DNA from: a virus | DNA: 41,602 nucleotides | Direction: 5' to 3' (one strand) | IMG/VR virus record: IMGVR_UViG_3300020159_003031 | Location: 1 to 41,602 of that record | Shown here: piece after piece, positions 18,052 through 27,560 of the stretch | Numbering within the stretch: position 1 is the stretch's first letter | Layout: every line of letters starts with the position of its first letter | Made by a program: the position numbers and the translations under genes | The notes under the pieces: model-generated | Database searches by the model: none | What the model saw: only the letters and a program-made list of their open reading frames with translations | What the model was told of the DNA's origin: nothing

Positions 18052-19617
18052 ATGGCTGCAATTATAACTGATCAGATTAGAATATTAAATGCTAAAAACT
18101 TTGTTGCCGGAGTAACTACCTCTGCCAATTCTTATTATACTTTTGTTGGTCTTCCAAACCCAACAAATATTCAAAGTGATTGGGATACTACTCCACCGTC
18201 TCCTAGAGATAGTTTTGATGAAGAAAATAATTATTGGGATACAATGATTGCCCTGAAGAAAATAAATTCTTCAGATGTTCGTCAAGTAGTTCAAAAAAGA
18301 GTATGGTCTTCGGGAACTACTTATGATTATTATAGGCACGATTATAGTAGATCAAATGTTGCGCCAGTTTCTGGTGCAACAAGTTTATACTCTTCGTCAT
18401 ATTATGTCCTAAACAGTGATTATAGAGTTTATATTTGCCTACAAAATGGAACAGATCCTACTTATCCAAGTGGCAAACCTTCATTAGATGAACCAACATT
18501 TGTAGATTTAGAACCAAGAGCGGCTGGAGCAAGTGGGGATGGATACGTTTGGAAGTATTTGTATACGATTAAACCTAGCGATATTGTAAAATTCGAATCA
18601 ACAAACTTTATGCCAGTCCCATTAAATTGGGAAACAAATGCTGATAATGCTTCAGTGAGAAATAATGCAGTTGATGGGTCAATAAAAATAGTTACAATTA
18701 AAAATCGTGGTGTTGGTATAGGAACTGCAAACAGAACTTATACAAGAGTTCCAATTAAAGGTGATGGTACTGGTGCAGAATGCACTATTGTTGTCAATAA
18801 CGATCAACAAGTAGAATCAGTAGTAGTATCAAATCAAGGTTCTGGATATACTTATGGAAATGTTGATTTAGTTTCTGGTAGTGTTCCTACGGGATCTGTA
18901 AGACCAACATTTGATGTGATTGTTCCACCTAAGGGAGGACATGGAGCAGATGTTTATAGAGAGTTGGGTGCATATAATGTTCTTCTTTATTCTAGAATTG
19001 AAAATGACTCCCAAAATCCAGATTTTATAACTGGGAATCAAATTGCAAGAGTTGGTGTAGTTGAAAATCCAAAGCAGTTTGGTTCAACACAGTTATTAAA
19101 TACGGATAAGGCAAGTGCAGCATATGCAATAAGATTGTCTGGTGCAGGATATAGTTCCGCATCTTTCTCCCCAGATTCTTTAATTACCCAAACTGTAGGA
19201 ACTGGAATAACTGCTTCCGGTAGAGTAATCAGTTATGATCAAACAACTGGAGTTTTAAAATATTGGCAAGATAGAACTCTTGCCGGATTTAGTACAGGAA
19301 GTACTTCTGTTGGTATTGCCCAAACTAATCCACAGTATGGATTTGATTTGATTGAATTTACAAATAATCCATCATCGGGTGGAAGTCTAGTCATCAATGG
19401 AAATACTGGTGCTACATTATCAATCAGCACATCTTTTACAGGTATATCTACCGTAATAAATAGTAGGACCTACTATCTTGGTCAGTCTTTTGTAAACGGT
19501 CTAGCAAATCCAGAGGTCAAAAAATATTCTGGAAATATCATTTATGTTGATAATAGACCAGCAATTACTAGATCATCAAACCAAAAAGAAGATATCAAAG
19601 TCATTTTGCAGTTCTAA
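18052..19617 (+). CDS. gp8: Baseplate wedge subunit gp8, enlarged
   Basis: This is a homologue of T4 gp8, the dimeric wedge protein that links gp6/gp7 to gp10. Two T4 signatures are clear: the central GDGYVWKYLYTIKPSD (about residues 162-177; T4 has GDGYVWEYLFEIPPD) and the C-terminus GNIIYVDNRPAITRSSNQKE (about 495-514; T4 has GEMIYMENRPPIIMAMDQTE), ending in a short beta strand. The product is 521 aa against 334 in T4. The extra length lies between these two blocks (about 210-480) and contains GxGY material (VVSNQGSGYTYG, tyrosine 266) plus GIGT-rich segments like those of the gp7-type protein. A strong late promoter precedes it, and the next gene follows after six bases. Identity as gp8 is well supported; the role of the insert is unknown. 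Confidence 0.88.
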   Translation: MAAIITDQIRILNAKNFVAGVTTSANSYYTFVGLPNPTNIQSDWDTTPPSPRDSFDEENNYWDTMIALKKINSSDVRQVVQKRVWSSGTTYDYYRHDYSRSNVAPVSGATSLYSSSYYVLNSDYRVYICLQNGTDPTYPSGKPSLDEPTFVDLEPRAAGASGDGYVWKYLYTIKPSDIVKFESTNFMPVPLNWETNADNASVRNNAVDGSIKIVTIKNRGVGIGTANRTYTRVPIKGDGTGAECTIVVNNDQQVESVVVSNQGSGYTYGNVDLVSGSVPTGSVRPTFDVIVPPKGGHGADVYRELGAYNVLLYSRIENDSQNPDFITGNQIARVGVVENPKQFGSTQLLNTDKASAAYAIRLSGAGYSSASFSPDSLITQTVGTGITASGRVISYDQTTGVLKYWQDRTLAGFSTGSTSVGIAQTNPQYGFDLIEFTNNPSSGGSLVINGNTGATLSISTSFTGISTVINSRTYYLGQSFVNGLANPEVKKYSGNIIYVDNRPAITRSSNQKEDIKVILQF

Positions 19618-19623
19618 AGAATT

Positions 19624-22600
19624 ATGTCTCAAGTAACAAACCTCAATGTATCGCCATATTTTGACGATTTTGATGCAAATAATGACTATTATAAAGTTCT
19701 TTTTAAGCCTGGATATCCAATTCAAGCAAGAGAACTGACCACTCTACAGACTATTTTACAAAATCAAGTTGAAAAGTTTGGTCAACATTTTTTTAAAGAG
19801 GGTGCGAAAGTAATTCCGGGTAATATCTCATATAATCAGTTTTATTATGCAGTAGAACTGAATAATACCTACTTGGGTGTTCCCCTAGATGCATATGTAG
19901 AACAGCTTGTTGGGGTAAAGATTACTGGACAGACTTCTGGGATCACCGCAGTAGTGGAAAAAGTATTATTATCTACTGATTCTGAAAGAGGTAATGTTAC
20001 TTTATACGTAAATTATTTAAGTTCTAGCACACAAAACAATTCAACAGTTCAATTTTTGGATGGCGAAAGTCTTTCATCAAATGCTACTATCACCTCTGGA
20101 TTATTAGGAAATACTTCTATTTCTGCAGGGACTCCTTTTGGAATCACTATTGCAAGTAACGCAACTTCTATTGGATCTGCTTTTTCGATTACGGAAGGTG
20201 TTTACTTTATAAGAGGTTACTTTGTAACAGTAAACACAGAGACTTTAATTTTAGATCAATATTCAAACAATCCAAATTATAGAGTAGGATTGTTTATAAA
20301 TGAAGAAGTTATTAATTCAGATATTGATGAGGAATTAAATGACAATTCCCAGGGATTCAATAATTATGCTGCTCCAGGAGCAGATAGATTAAAAATTTCA
20401 GTATCCCTGTTTAAAAAAGATTTAACCGACTTTAACGACAATAATTTTATTGAGTTAGCAACTATCTTAGATGGTGTAATAAAAACTGTTAGGACACCCA
20501 AAGACTATAATTTAATTCAAGATGAGTTAGCGAGAAGAACTTATGCAGAATCTGGAGACTATTACGTAACTCCATTTGACCTGAGCATCAAAGAATCTTT
20601 AAATGATGGTTTGGGTAATAGGGGTGTATTTAATCAAGGACAATTTACCTATGGTGGATCTACCCCATCCGAAAATCTTGCAATTTACCAAGTTTCCCCC
20701 GGAAAGGCATTTGTAAGGGGATATGAAGTAGAAACCACTTCACCAGTGTTTTTGGATTCGGATAAACCAAGAGCAACATCCACACTTAAAGATTTATCGA
20801 TCAACTATAATACAGGTTCAACTTTAACACTAAACAGAGTATTTGGAACTCCCATTATTGGAATAGGGAATACTTATGTTTTAAGTTTAAGAGATTCTAG
20901 AGTTGGAACTGCATCAACAATTGCTACAGGAAAAGAAATTGGTGTAGCTAGAGTTTATGATTTTAGACTGGAATCTGGTTCTTACGACACAACCAATCCA
21001 AATTTAAATCAATGGAATATTTCATTATATGACGTTCAAACTACAACGGAAATAACTTTAAACGAACCCATCACACTTTCTGTCCCAACATTTGTAAAAG
21101 GGAAAAATAGTGGAGCGACGGCATTTTTAAAAAATTCTGTAACTAATAGCGCATCTATCGTTCTCTATCAAAAGAGTGGTGATTTTATACCAAATGAATC
21201 TTTTATAATCGATGGTATTGGAAATAACAGAGTTGCTATAGCAATTACTTCTTATGGTGTTTCTGATGTAAAATCTGTTTATGGTATTGTTGGAACTGCA
21301 AAAACATTTAATGCGGATACTTTGCAAGCAGATTCATATAATGTTGGCATTGCTACTATTAGTACTTCAAGTGGTGGTATTAGTACAATTACCAGCTCAA
21401 ATGAAAACTTCCCAGGTAAAATAGTTAAATCTGGGAATCTTGTTAGATTTAGTGATGGATCATCTTCTTTACCAGTATATGCAAGTGTAGTAAGTGTAGG
21501 AAAAACAACGATTTCAATTTCCGGTGTTGCTACGGTAACTGGTATTAATCAGGGTGGTTTACCAACATCACTTCTAAATGTTTCTGATTTGAAAATTTTA
21601 GGAACTAAATTATCTAAATCGATAGATGATACTTTATATACGGTTTTACCTAGACCAAATATATCTTCCGTAGACTTAACTAATGCATCTTTAACCATCA
21701 GAAAGACTTTTAATGTAACTATTGCCGATAATCAATTATCAACACCAGTTACTGCTGGAGAAAATGAAACTTTCTTACCTTTCGATGAAGAAAGATACAC
21801 TTTAATGAGATCTGATGGAAGCACAGAAGTTCTTACTTCAGACAAATTTGATTTTATTAATGGATCAACTCAAATTCAAGTTTACAATTTGGGTTCTAAC
21901 GGAAGCGCCACACTTGTTGCAACTTTAAGAAAAATTAAACCAAAATCAAAAATCAAGTTAAAAAATAGAGTTAATTCTATTCTTATTGATAAATCCAAGT
22001 ACGAAGCATCTGGAATTGGCGCAACTACTCTGAATGATGGACTTACTTATGGAAATTATCCATATGGAACAAGAGTTCAAGACGAAAGCATTTCACTCAA
22101 TGTTCCGGATATTGTTAATGTTTATGGCGTTTATGAATCAAGGACAACTGCAGATCCATCAGCACCTACTTTTGTTCTTTCTTCAATAAACGGTCCAACA
22201 ACTAAGACCACCGATTTAATCATTGGTGAGCAATTTGTTGGTCAGTTAAGTGGTGCAATTGGTGTATATGCAGAAAGATTGACAGATTCTCAGATTTCGT
22301 TTATTCCATTAAATGAAAATACCTTTAAGGAAGGGGAAACGATTACTTTCACAGAATCTAATATTCAAGCAATTATTACAACTATTGATGCCTCTAGTTC
22401 TAGTATTTCATCAAACTTTAAGTTTGATAATGGACAAAAAGGATCCTTCTATGGATATGGTGCAATCAATAGAGTACCTTCATCACCAGAACCATCTAAA
22501 AAAATAAAAGTATATTTCGCAAGTGGTTATTATCAAGGTTCAGACGATGGCGATATTACAACAGTAGATTCTTATCGTGGTTTTGATTATAAAAAAGACA

Positions 22601-25600
22601 TTCAAATTATAAACTCAGTAAGAAACTCTGATATGATTGATATCAGACCAAGAGTTTCTCCTTATACAGTAGCGGTAAATTCTAGATCGCCACTTGAATT
22701 TTATGGAAGACTTTTTAATGGATCAGGAAATTCATCGGCAAATATTTTAGCATCTGATGAGTCTATTGTTACCACATTTTCATATTATCTTGGAAGAATT
22801 GATAGAATCTATGTACGTAAAGATGGAACATTCCAGGTTAAGTATGGAGTTCCTTCTGAAAAACCAGAGAAACCTGTTAATGTTGAGGATGCACTAGAAA
22901 TTGCAACCATAACTTTACCTCCATATCTCTTTGATATATCTCAAGCTTCTGTTCAATTCCTTGAGCATAAGAGATACAGAATGGTTGATATCAAACAACT
23001 TGAAAATAGAATTAAAAATCTTGAGTATTATACTGCATTATCAACCCTCGAATCAAGCACTGCAAACTTATTTGTTCCAGATTCACGTGGATTAGATAGA
23101 TTTAAGTCCGGATTCTTTGTTGATAATTTTAGTTCATTAAATTCGCAAGAAAGCGGTGTACCATTTGAAAATAGTATTGATCCTAAAAACAAAGAACTAA
23201 GACCAAAACACTACACTACTGCTATTGATTTAATTGCAGGTCCAGTGGAAGGAGTAGATTCTCAAGCAGACCTTGCATTCGAAGCACCCGAAGGAAATAA
23301 CATAAGAAAAACTGGAGATCTGATCACTCTTGATTATGCAGAAGTCGAATGGTTGAAGCAAATTTTTGCAACTAGAACTGAAAGTGTGACCCCATTTATT
23401 ATTAGTTTCTGGCAAGGAACTGTTGAACTTACACCAGCAACAGATACTTGGGTTGATACTGTTCGTTTAGACGCCAAAGTTATTAATGTTGAGGGTAATT
23501 ATGCCCAAACAATGGCTCTTGCTCAACAACAATTCAATGTAGACCCCCAAACTGGTTATTCACCAACAGTTTGGGGTGCTTGGGAAACTAATTGGACGGG
23601 TAGGGAGGTAATTGAGACTGTTCAAATGAGATCCGATACCTCATACAATTATGGTTATTATGGTAATTGGTGGCATGGATATGGATATTGGGGTTATTAT
23701 GGATATTGGGGTTGGCATAGGGGATATGCCACAACTACAGTTACTCAAGATACTTATAGAGAAGTAAAAGAGACTGGTGTTAAATCAAGAACTGGCACAA
23801 CAACATTTGTTGCTGAACAATTTGATAGAAGTTCAATTGGAGATAAAGTCGTAAGTAGAGATCTGGTACAATATTTAAGATCTAGAAACATTCAATTTGT
23901 TGCTAAAAATGTAAAACCACTAACTCAAATTTATGCATTCTTTGATGGTGTAGATGTAACTAAGTATTGCACACCAAAACTATTAGAAATCACTATGGTT
24001 TCTGGAGTATTTGAGGTTGGTGAAACTGTTATTGGCACAATTCAAAAAACAGGTCTAAATGTAACCGTAATCGATGAAAGTGATCCAAGAATTACGTTTA
24101 GAGTTGCCCAACCAAATCACAAAGAGGGACCATATAATGTTCCATCATCAACATATCCTCTAAATCCATATACAAGTCAAACTCTCCCCGCAACATATTC
24201 TTCTACAAGCACTATTTTGAATGTAGACGCATTTTCACTGTGTGCTCAATATCAAGGAGAATTTAGTGGTTGGGTTCAATCGGGAATGACTCTAGTTGGA
24301 AAAACAAGTGGTGCTCGAGCAACTATTACTAATGTCAGATTGATTTCTGATGTTTATACATCATTGATTGGTAGTTTCTATATTCCAAATCCAAACATAT
24401 CCGTTAATCCAAGATTTGAAAATGGTTCAAAAACTTTTACGCTGATAAACAGTATCATCAATGATAGAAATCTTGCTTCTACAGTATCTGAAGAGAAATT
24501 TATTTCAAGTGGAACTATTGAAACTGTTCAAGAAAATATTATTTCCACTAGAAATGCAAGGATTGAACAAAAACAAGATCTTCAACAGGAAAATGTTTCC
24601 AGAACCACTGGATCTCAATTAGTAGGTAGTAATGTTATTTCAAAAACAACTAATTGGAATAGATGTCCTTGGTGGGATCCTCTTGCACAATCTTTCCTAG
24701 TTCAAGAAGAAAGTGGTATTTTCCTTACAAAGTGTGATATTTTCTTCAAAACAAAGGATGATGCAGAAGTTCCAGTATTGTTCCAAATAAGAACAATGCA
24801 GGGAGGATACCCCACACAGACTGTTCTTCCATTCTCTGAGATTACGTTAGAACCTGATCAAGTTAATATTTCTAACGATGGATCTGTTCCGACTTCGTTT
24901 GTATTTAAATCACCAGTTTATCTAGAAGGTGGAAAGGAATATTCAATTGTTATTGGATCAAATTCAAACAAATATAATGTCTTTATCTCCAGATCTGGTG
25001 AAGTTGATATTCTCACACAGTCATATGTAAACCAACCTTATCTTGGTTCATTATTTAAATCTCAAAATGCATCAACCTGGGAACCAAGTCAGTGGGAAGA
25101 TTTGAAGTTTACCCTTTATAGAGCAGATTTCTTAACTTCTGGTAGTGTAGAGTTCTATAGTCCAGAATTATCACCAGGAAATTCTCAAGTTCCAACATTA
25201 TTACCAAATTCTCTTAATCTTAATTCAAGAAAAGTTAGAATTGGATTATCAAGTGCATTAAGTGATAGTAATCTAACTTTAGGAAATACTGTTCTCCAAC
25301 AAGGGACTAATGCAACTGGCAATTATGTAGGAAATGCTGGAATCGCCACGGGAACACTTCAAGTTATTAATGCTGGTATCGGTTACACTCCATCCTCCGG
25401 CAGTTTAACATTTAGTGGAGTTAATTTAGTAACAGTTACTGGAAGTGGTAGAAATGCAAAAGCAGATATTACAATTTCAAACGGAGTTGCAATAGCAGCT
25501 ACAGTTTCCGTATCAGGAAATGGGTATCAAGTTGGCGATGTGCTTGGTATTTCTACTTTAGGAGCATCTCCTGTTGGTAGAGATGCTCTGTTCTCTCTTG

Positions 25601-27138
25601 TTTCTATTGCAAGTACAAATGAACTTGTTCTAGATAATATACAAGGTGATTTCTCAATTGCAGGAACTGGTAAGACAGTGCAATATATTAATAATTCGGG
25701 ATTGACAACCACTTTAAATTCAACTTCAGGTGGAAATGTACAAATTTCGGATATTAATGTAGAAAGCGATGGTTTACATATCGTTGTAAATCATAAGAAC
25801 CACGGAATGTATTTTAATGACAACTATGTAAGAATTTCTGGTGTAGAATCAGATGTACCACCAACTAAATTAACCGTAGATTTCTTATCGGAGAATACTA
25901 TAACTGTTGAGAATAGCTCTAATTTCTCAACCTTCGAAGGAGTTGGTGTAGGAACAACTAATCCAGGATATGCATTAATTGGCAATAGATTATTTGAATA
26001 TACTTCTGTCGGAAGCGGAGTTCTTAATGATGTAACTAATCTTGGATATATTGATCCAATCTTCACAAATATCTTGTTACCTCAAGTTATTAGACCTTAT
26101 CAAGCAGGAACTCCTGTTTATAAGTATGAATTGGGTGGAGTCTCTTTAAAAAGAATCAATGCTACGCATTATCTTGCAAATACAAGTGTTACTGATCCAA
26201 TATCATTTGATTCATACAACATTAAGGTTCAAATGGACTTGAATGGAATTGATCGATCTAATGGATCTAGTTTCCCCAAACTATACTTAAATCAAACTAA
26301 GTCTGCTGGTGGATTCAATACAAAAGCAACCCAAAATATACCATTTGAATTGATGACTCCTTCAGTGCAAAATATTACCTTACAGGGGACTACAATTAAT
26401 GCAGAGGTTAGAACAATTACTGGATCAAGTATTAGTGGCAACGAAATTCCTTTCGTTGATAGTGGATTTGAAGCAGTTACAATAAACAAGACTAACTATT
26501 TTGCAAATCCAAAGATTATTGCATCCAAGATAAATGAAGATGCTAAGTTGGGATCATTGATGGGTAAAAAGTCTATGAATTTAAGACTCTTCTTAAATTC
26601 AGTAGATTCGAGAGTAAGTCCAGTTATTGATACTCAAAGAGTTAATGTAGTATTAACTTCAAATAGAATCAATAAGGTAATTACTAATTATGCGACTGAT
26701 AATAGAGTGAATACAATTGGAACTGACCCATCATCATTCCAATATATCTCTAAAGAAATTGGTTTAGAAAATCCAGCTACTTCTATTAAAATTCTATTAG
26801 ATGCTCACATTAATAACTACTGTGATATAAGAGCATTTTACGCAATTGGCGAAAATCAAAACTTTATACCTATTTTTACACCTTATCCAGGATATAATAA
26901 TCTTGATGCTAGAAAACAAATCATAAACTTTGAGAAGAGTGATGGACTTCCTGATGCATTTGTTCAACCATCACTATCATTTGGATTTGAATCCAACAAC
27001 ATTGAATTTAGGGAGTATAGTTTTACTGCGGATCAACTTCCATCATTCCGCTTCTATAGAATTAAGTTGGTTCTTACATCAACAAGTCAAGTTTATCCAC
27101 CAAGAGTTAGAAATCTAAGAGTAATTGCACTTGCATAA
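19624..27138 (+). CDS. Large DUF4815-type virion structural protein, 2504 aa
   Basis: The N-terminus (NLNVSPYFDDFDANNDYYKV, then LFKPGYPIQARELTTLQTILQNQ) is the hallmark of the DUF4815 family of phage structural proteins. Around residue 1120 there is a short helical segment (IKQLENRIKNLEYYTALSTL) typical of the family. A glycine-tyrosine-tryptophan patch lies at about 1341-1369. The block WWDPLAQSFLVQEESGIFLT (about 1683-1702) begins a conserved beta domain that ends near EYSIVIGSNSNKYNVFISRS. Residues 1921 and 1968 are GxGY tyrosines, and a VGVGTTNPGYA segment resembles the fibre motif. The C-terminus (about 2320-2504, ending RVRNLRVIALA) is another conserved domain. It lies between 8 and 13, where T4 keeps 9, 10, 11, 12 and wac, so it may replace some of them as a baseplate or fibre connector; that is inference from position. 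Its TAA shares a base with the next ATG. Confidence 0.75.
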   Translation: MSQVTNLNVSPYFDDFDANNDYYKVLFKPGYPIQARELTTLQTILQNQVEKFGQHFFKEGAKVIPGNISYNQFYYAVELNNTYLGVPLDAYVEQLVGVKITGQTSGITAVVEKVLLSTDSERGNVTLYVNYLSSSTQNNSTVQFLDGESLSSNATITSGLLGNTSISAGTPFGITIASNATSIGSAFSITEGVYFIRGYFVTVNTETLILDQYSNNPNYRVGLFINEEVINSDIDEELNDNSQGFNNYAAPGADRLKISVSLFKKDLTDFNDNNFIELATILDGVIKTVRTPKDYNLIQDELARRTYAESGDYYVTPFDLSIKESLNDGLGNRGVFNQGQFTYGGSTPSENLAIYQVSPGKAFVRGYEVETTSPVFLDSDKPRATSTLKDLSINYNTGSTLTLNRVFGTPIIGIGNTYVLSLRDSRVGTASTIATGKEIGVARVYDFRLESGSYDTTNPNLNQWNISLYDVQTTTEITLNEPITLSVPTFVKGKNSGATAFLKNSVTNSASIVLYQKSGDFIPNESFIIDGIGNNRVAIAITSYGVSDVKSVYGIVGTAKTFNADTLQADSYNVGIATISTSSGGISTITSSNENFPGKIVKSGNLVRFSDGSSSLPVYASVVSVGKTTISISGVATVTGINQGGLPTSLLNVSDLKILGTKLSKSIDDTLYTVLPRPNISSVDLTNASLTIRKTFNVTIADNQLSTPVTAGENETFLPFDEERYTLMRSDGSTEVLTSDKFDFINGSTQIQVYNLGSNGSATLVATLRKIKPKSKIKLKNRVNSILIDKSKYEASGIGATTLNDGLTYGNYPYGTRVQDESISLNVPDIVNVYGVYESRTTADPSAPTFVLSSINGPTTKTTDLIIGEQFVGQLSGAIGVYAERLTDSQISFIPLNENTFKEGETITFTESNIQAIITTIDASSSSISSNFKFDNGQKGSFYGYGAINRVPSSPEPSKKIKVYFASGYYQGSDDGDITTVDSYRGFDYKKDIQIINSVRNSDMIDIRPRVSPYTVAVNSRSPLEFYGRLFNGSGNSSANILASDESIVTTFSYYLGRIDRIYVRKDGTFQVKYGVPSEKPEKPVNVEDALEIATITLPPYLFDISQASVQFLEHKRYRMVDIKQLENRIKNLEYYTALSTLESSTANLFVPDSRGLDRFKSGFFVDNFSSLNSQESGVPFENSIDPKNKELRPKHYTTAIDLIAGPVEGVDSQADLAFEAPEGNNIRKTGDLITLDYAEVEWLKQIFATRTESVTPFIISFWQGTVELTPATDTWVDTVRLDAKVINVEGNYAQTMALAQQQFNVDPQTGYSPTVWGAWETNWTGREVIETVQMRSDTSYNYGYYGNWWHGYGYWGYYGYWGWHRGYATTTVTQDTYREVKETGVKSRTGTTTFVAEQFDRSSIGDKVVSRDLVQYLRSRNIQFVAKNVKPLTQIYAFFDGVDVTKYCTPKLLEITMVSGVFEVGETVIGTIQKTGLNVTVIDESDPRITFRVAQPNHKEGPYNVPSSTYPLNPYTSQTLPATYSSTSTILNVDAFSLCAQYQGEFSGWVQSGMTLVGKTSGARATITNVRLISDVYTSLIGSFYIPNPNISVNPRFENGSKTFTLINSIINDRNLASTVSEEKFISSGTIETVQENIISTRNARIEQKQDLQQENVSRTTGSQLVGSNVISKTTNWNRCPWWDPLAQSFLVQEESGIFLTKCDIFFKTKDDAEVPVLFQIRTMQGGYPTQTVLPFSEITLEPDQVNISNDGSVPTSFVFKSPVYLEGGKEYSIVIGSNSNKYNVFISRSGEVDILTQSYVNQPYLGSLFKSQNASTWEPSQWEDLKFTLYRADFLTSGSVEFYSPELSPGNSQVPTLLPNSLNLNSRKVRIGLSSALSDSNLTLGNTVLQQGTNATGNYVGNAGIATGTLQVINAGIGYTPSSGSLTFSGVNLVTVTGSGRNAKADITISNGVAIAATVSVSGNGYQVGDVLGISTLGASPVGRDALFSLVSIASTNELVLDNIQGDFSIAGTGKTVQYINNSGLTTTLNSTSGGNVQISDINVESDGLHIVVNHKNHGMYFNDNYVRISGVESDVPPTKLTVDFLSENTITVENSSNFSTFEGVGVGTTNPGYALIGNRLFEYTSVGSGVLNDVTNLGYIDPIFTNILLPQVIRPYQAGTPVYKYELGGVSLKRINATHYLANTSVTDPISFDSYNIKVQMDLNGIDRSNGSSFPKLYLNQTKSAGGFNTKATQNIPFELMTPSVQNITLQGTTINAEVRTITGSSISGNEIPFVDSGFEAVTINKTNYFANPKIIASKINEDAKLGSLMGKKSMNLRLFLNSVDSRVSPVIDTQRVNVVLTSNRINKVITNYATDNRVNTIGTDPSSFQYISKEIGLENPATSIKILLDAHINNYCDIRAFYAIGENQNFIPIFTPYPGYNNLDARKQIINFEKSDGLPDAFVQPSLSFGFESNNIEFREYSFTADQLPSFRFYRIKLVLTSTSQVYPPRVRNLRVIALA
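23641..23732 (+). other. Gly-Tyr-Trp-rich patch coding sequence
   Basis: This encodes about 29 residues made almost only of G, Y, W, N and H (NYGYYGNWWHGYGYWGYYGY and following). The DNA is a diverged GGATATTGG/GGTTATTAT array, consistent with expansion of a short unit. It lies in the middle of the DUF4815-type protein. Confidence 0.85.
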
Positions 27139-27371
27139 TGGAAATGGAATATTTAAAAGTTGAAGGTCACAACAATCTCCTCAGGGATCCACATACAAAC
27201 TCAATTATCAATACCAATATGACAGAGTATCAGCAGTATCTTGCGAGACGTAACGTAAAGAATGATGAGAATCAAAAGTTACAGAATTTAGAGGAAGATG
27301 TGACTAATATGAGAAGTGACTTAGATGAAATTAAATCATTACTCAGGAGTTTAATTGATGGATCCCGATAA
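27138..27371 (+). CDS. Small protein with C-terminal coiled coil, 77 aa
   Basis: The ATG overlaps the stop of the DUF4815-type gene (TAATG), so translation is probably coupled. The product starts MEMEYLKVEGHNNLLRDPHT and ends in a charged heptad-like helix (LQNLEEDVTNMRSDLDEIKS, then LLRSLI). The N-terminal half, with its ...EGH..L.RD..T..IIN.N..EY..YL.RR pattern, looks like a conserved small protein that I remember from T4-like cyanophages beside the neck genes, but it has no functional name. It may be an assembly factor or a minor neck component; this is inferred only from location. There is no cysteine, signal peptide or membrane segment. Confidence 0.7.
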   Translation: MEMEYLKVEGHNNLLRDPHTNSIINTNMTEYQQYLARRNVKNDENQKLQNLEEDVTNMRSDLDEIKSLLRSLIDGSR

Positions 27372-27537
27372 AATAGAACTAGAAAATTTGAGCAAAAGTT
27401 TTGAATATTTTAAAGTAGCATCTGAAATTGATAATATCGATAATTTAGATGATGCAAAAAACATTGCAAAATGCTATTTTAAATTATATTTGAAACAACA
27501 GGAAGTTGTTTCCCAACTTATAACATCAAAACCATAA
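27358..27537 (+). CDS. Small helical hypothetical protein, 59 aa
   Basis: I chose ATG 27358 rather than the TTG three bases upstream because AGGAG at 27345-27349 is 8 bases from the ATG. It overlaps the previous gene by 14 bases in a different frame. The product (MDPDKIELENLSKSFEYFKV ... CYFKLYLKQQEVVSQLI) looks all-helical and acidic at the start. Its stop codon TAA 27535-27537 lies inside the CATAAATA late-promoter motif that precedes gp13. I do not recognise a family. The ribosome-binding site, the coupled overlap and the promoter at its end support a real gene; a neck or tail assembly role is a guess from position. Confidence 0.65.
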   Translation: MDPDKIELENLSKSFEYFKVASEIDNIDNLDDAKNIAKCYFKLYLKQQEVVSQLITSKP

Positions 27538-27540
27538 ATA
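27533..27540 (+). promoter_or_regulatory. Candidate late promoter (CATAAATA) for gp13
   Basis: CATAAATA overlaps the stop codon of the 59-residue gene and lies 20 bases before the gp13 ATG. It fits NATAAATA. Confidence 0.55.
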
Positions 27541-27560
27541 TTTTTAAAGAGTAGAAATAA

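Noticed and set aside
27355-27357. TTG as start of the small gene before gp13
   Set aside because: ATG at 27358 is in the same frame and has the better distance (8 bases) to AGGAG.
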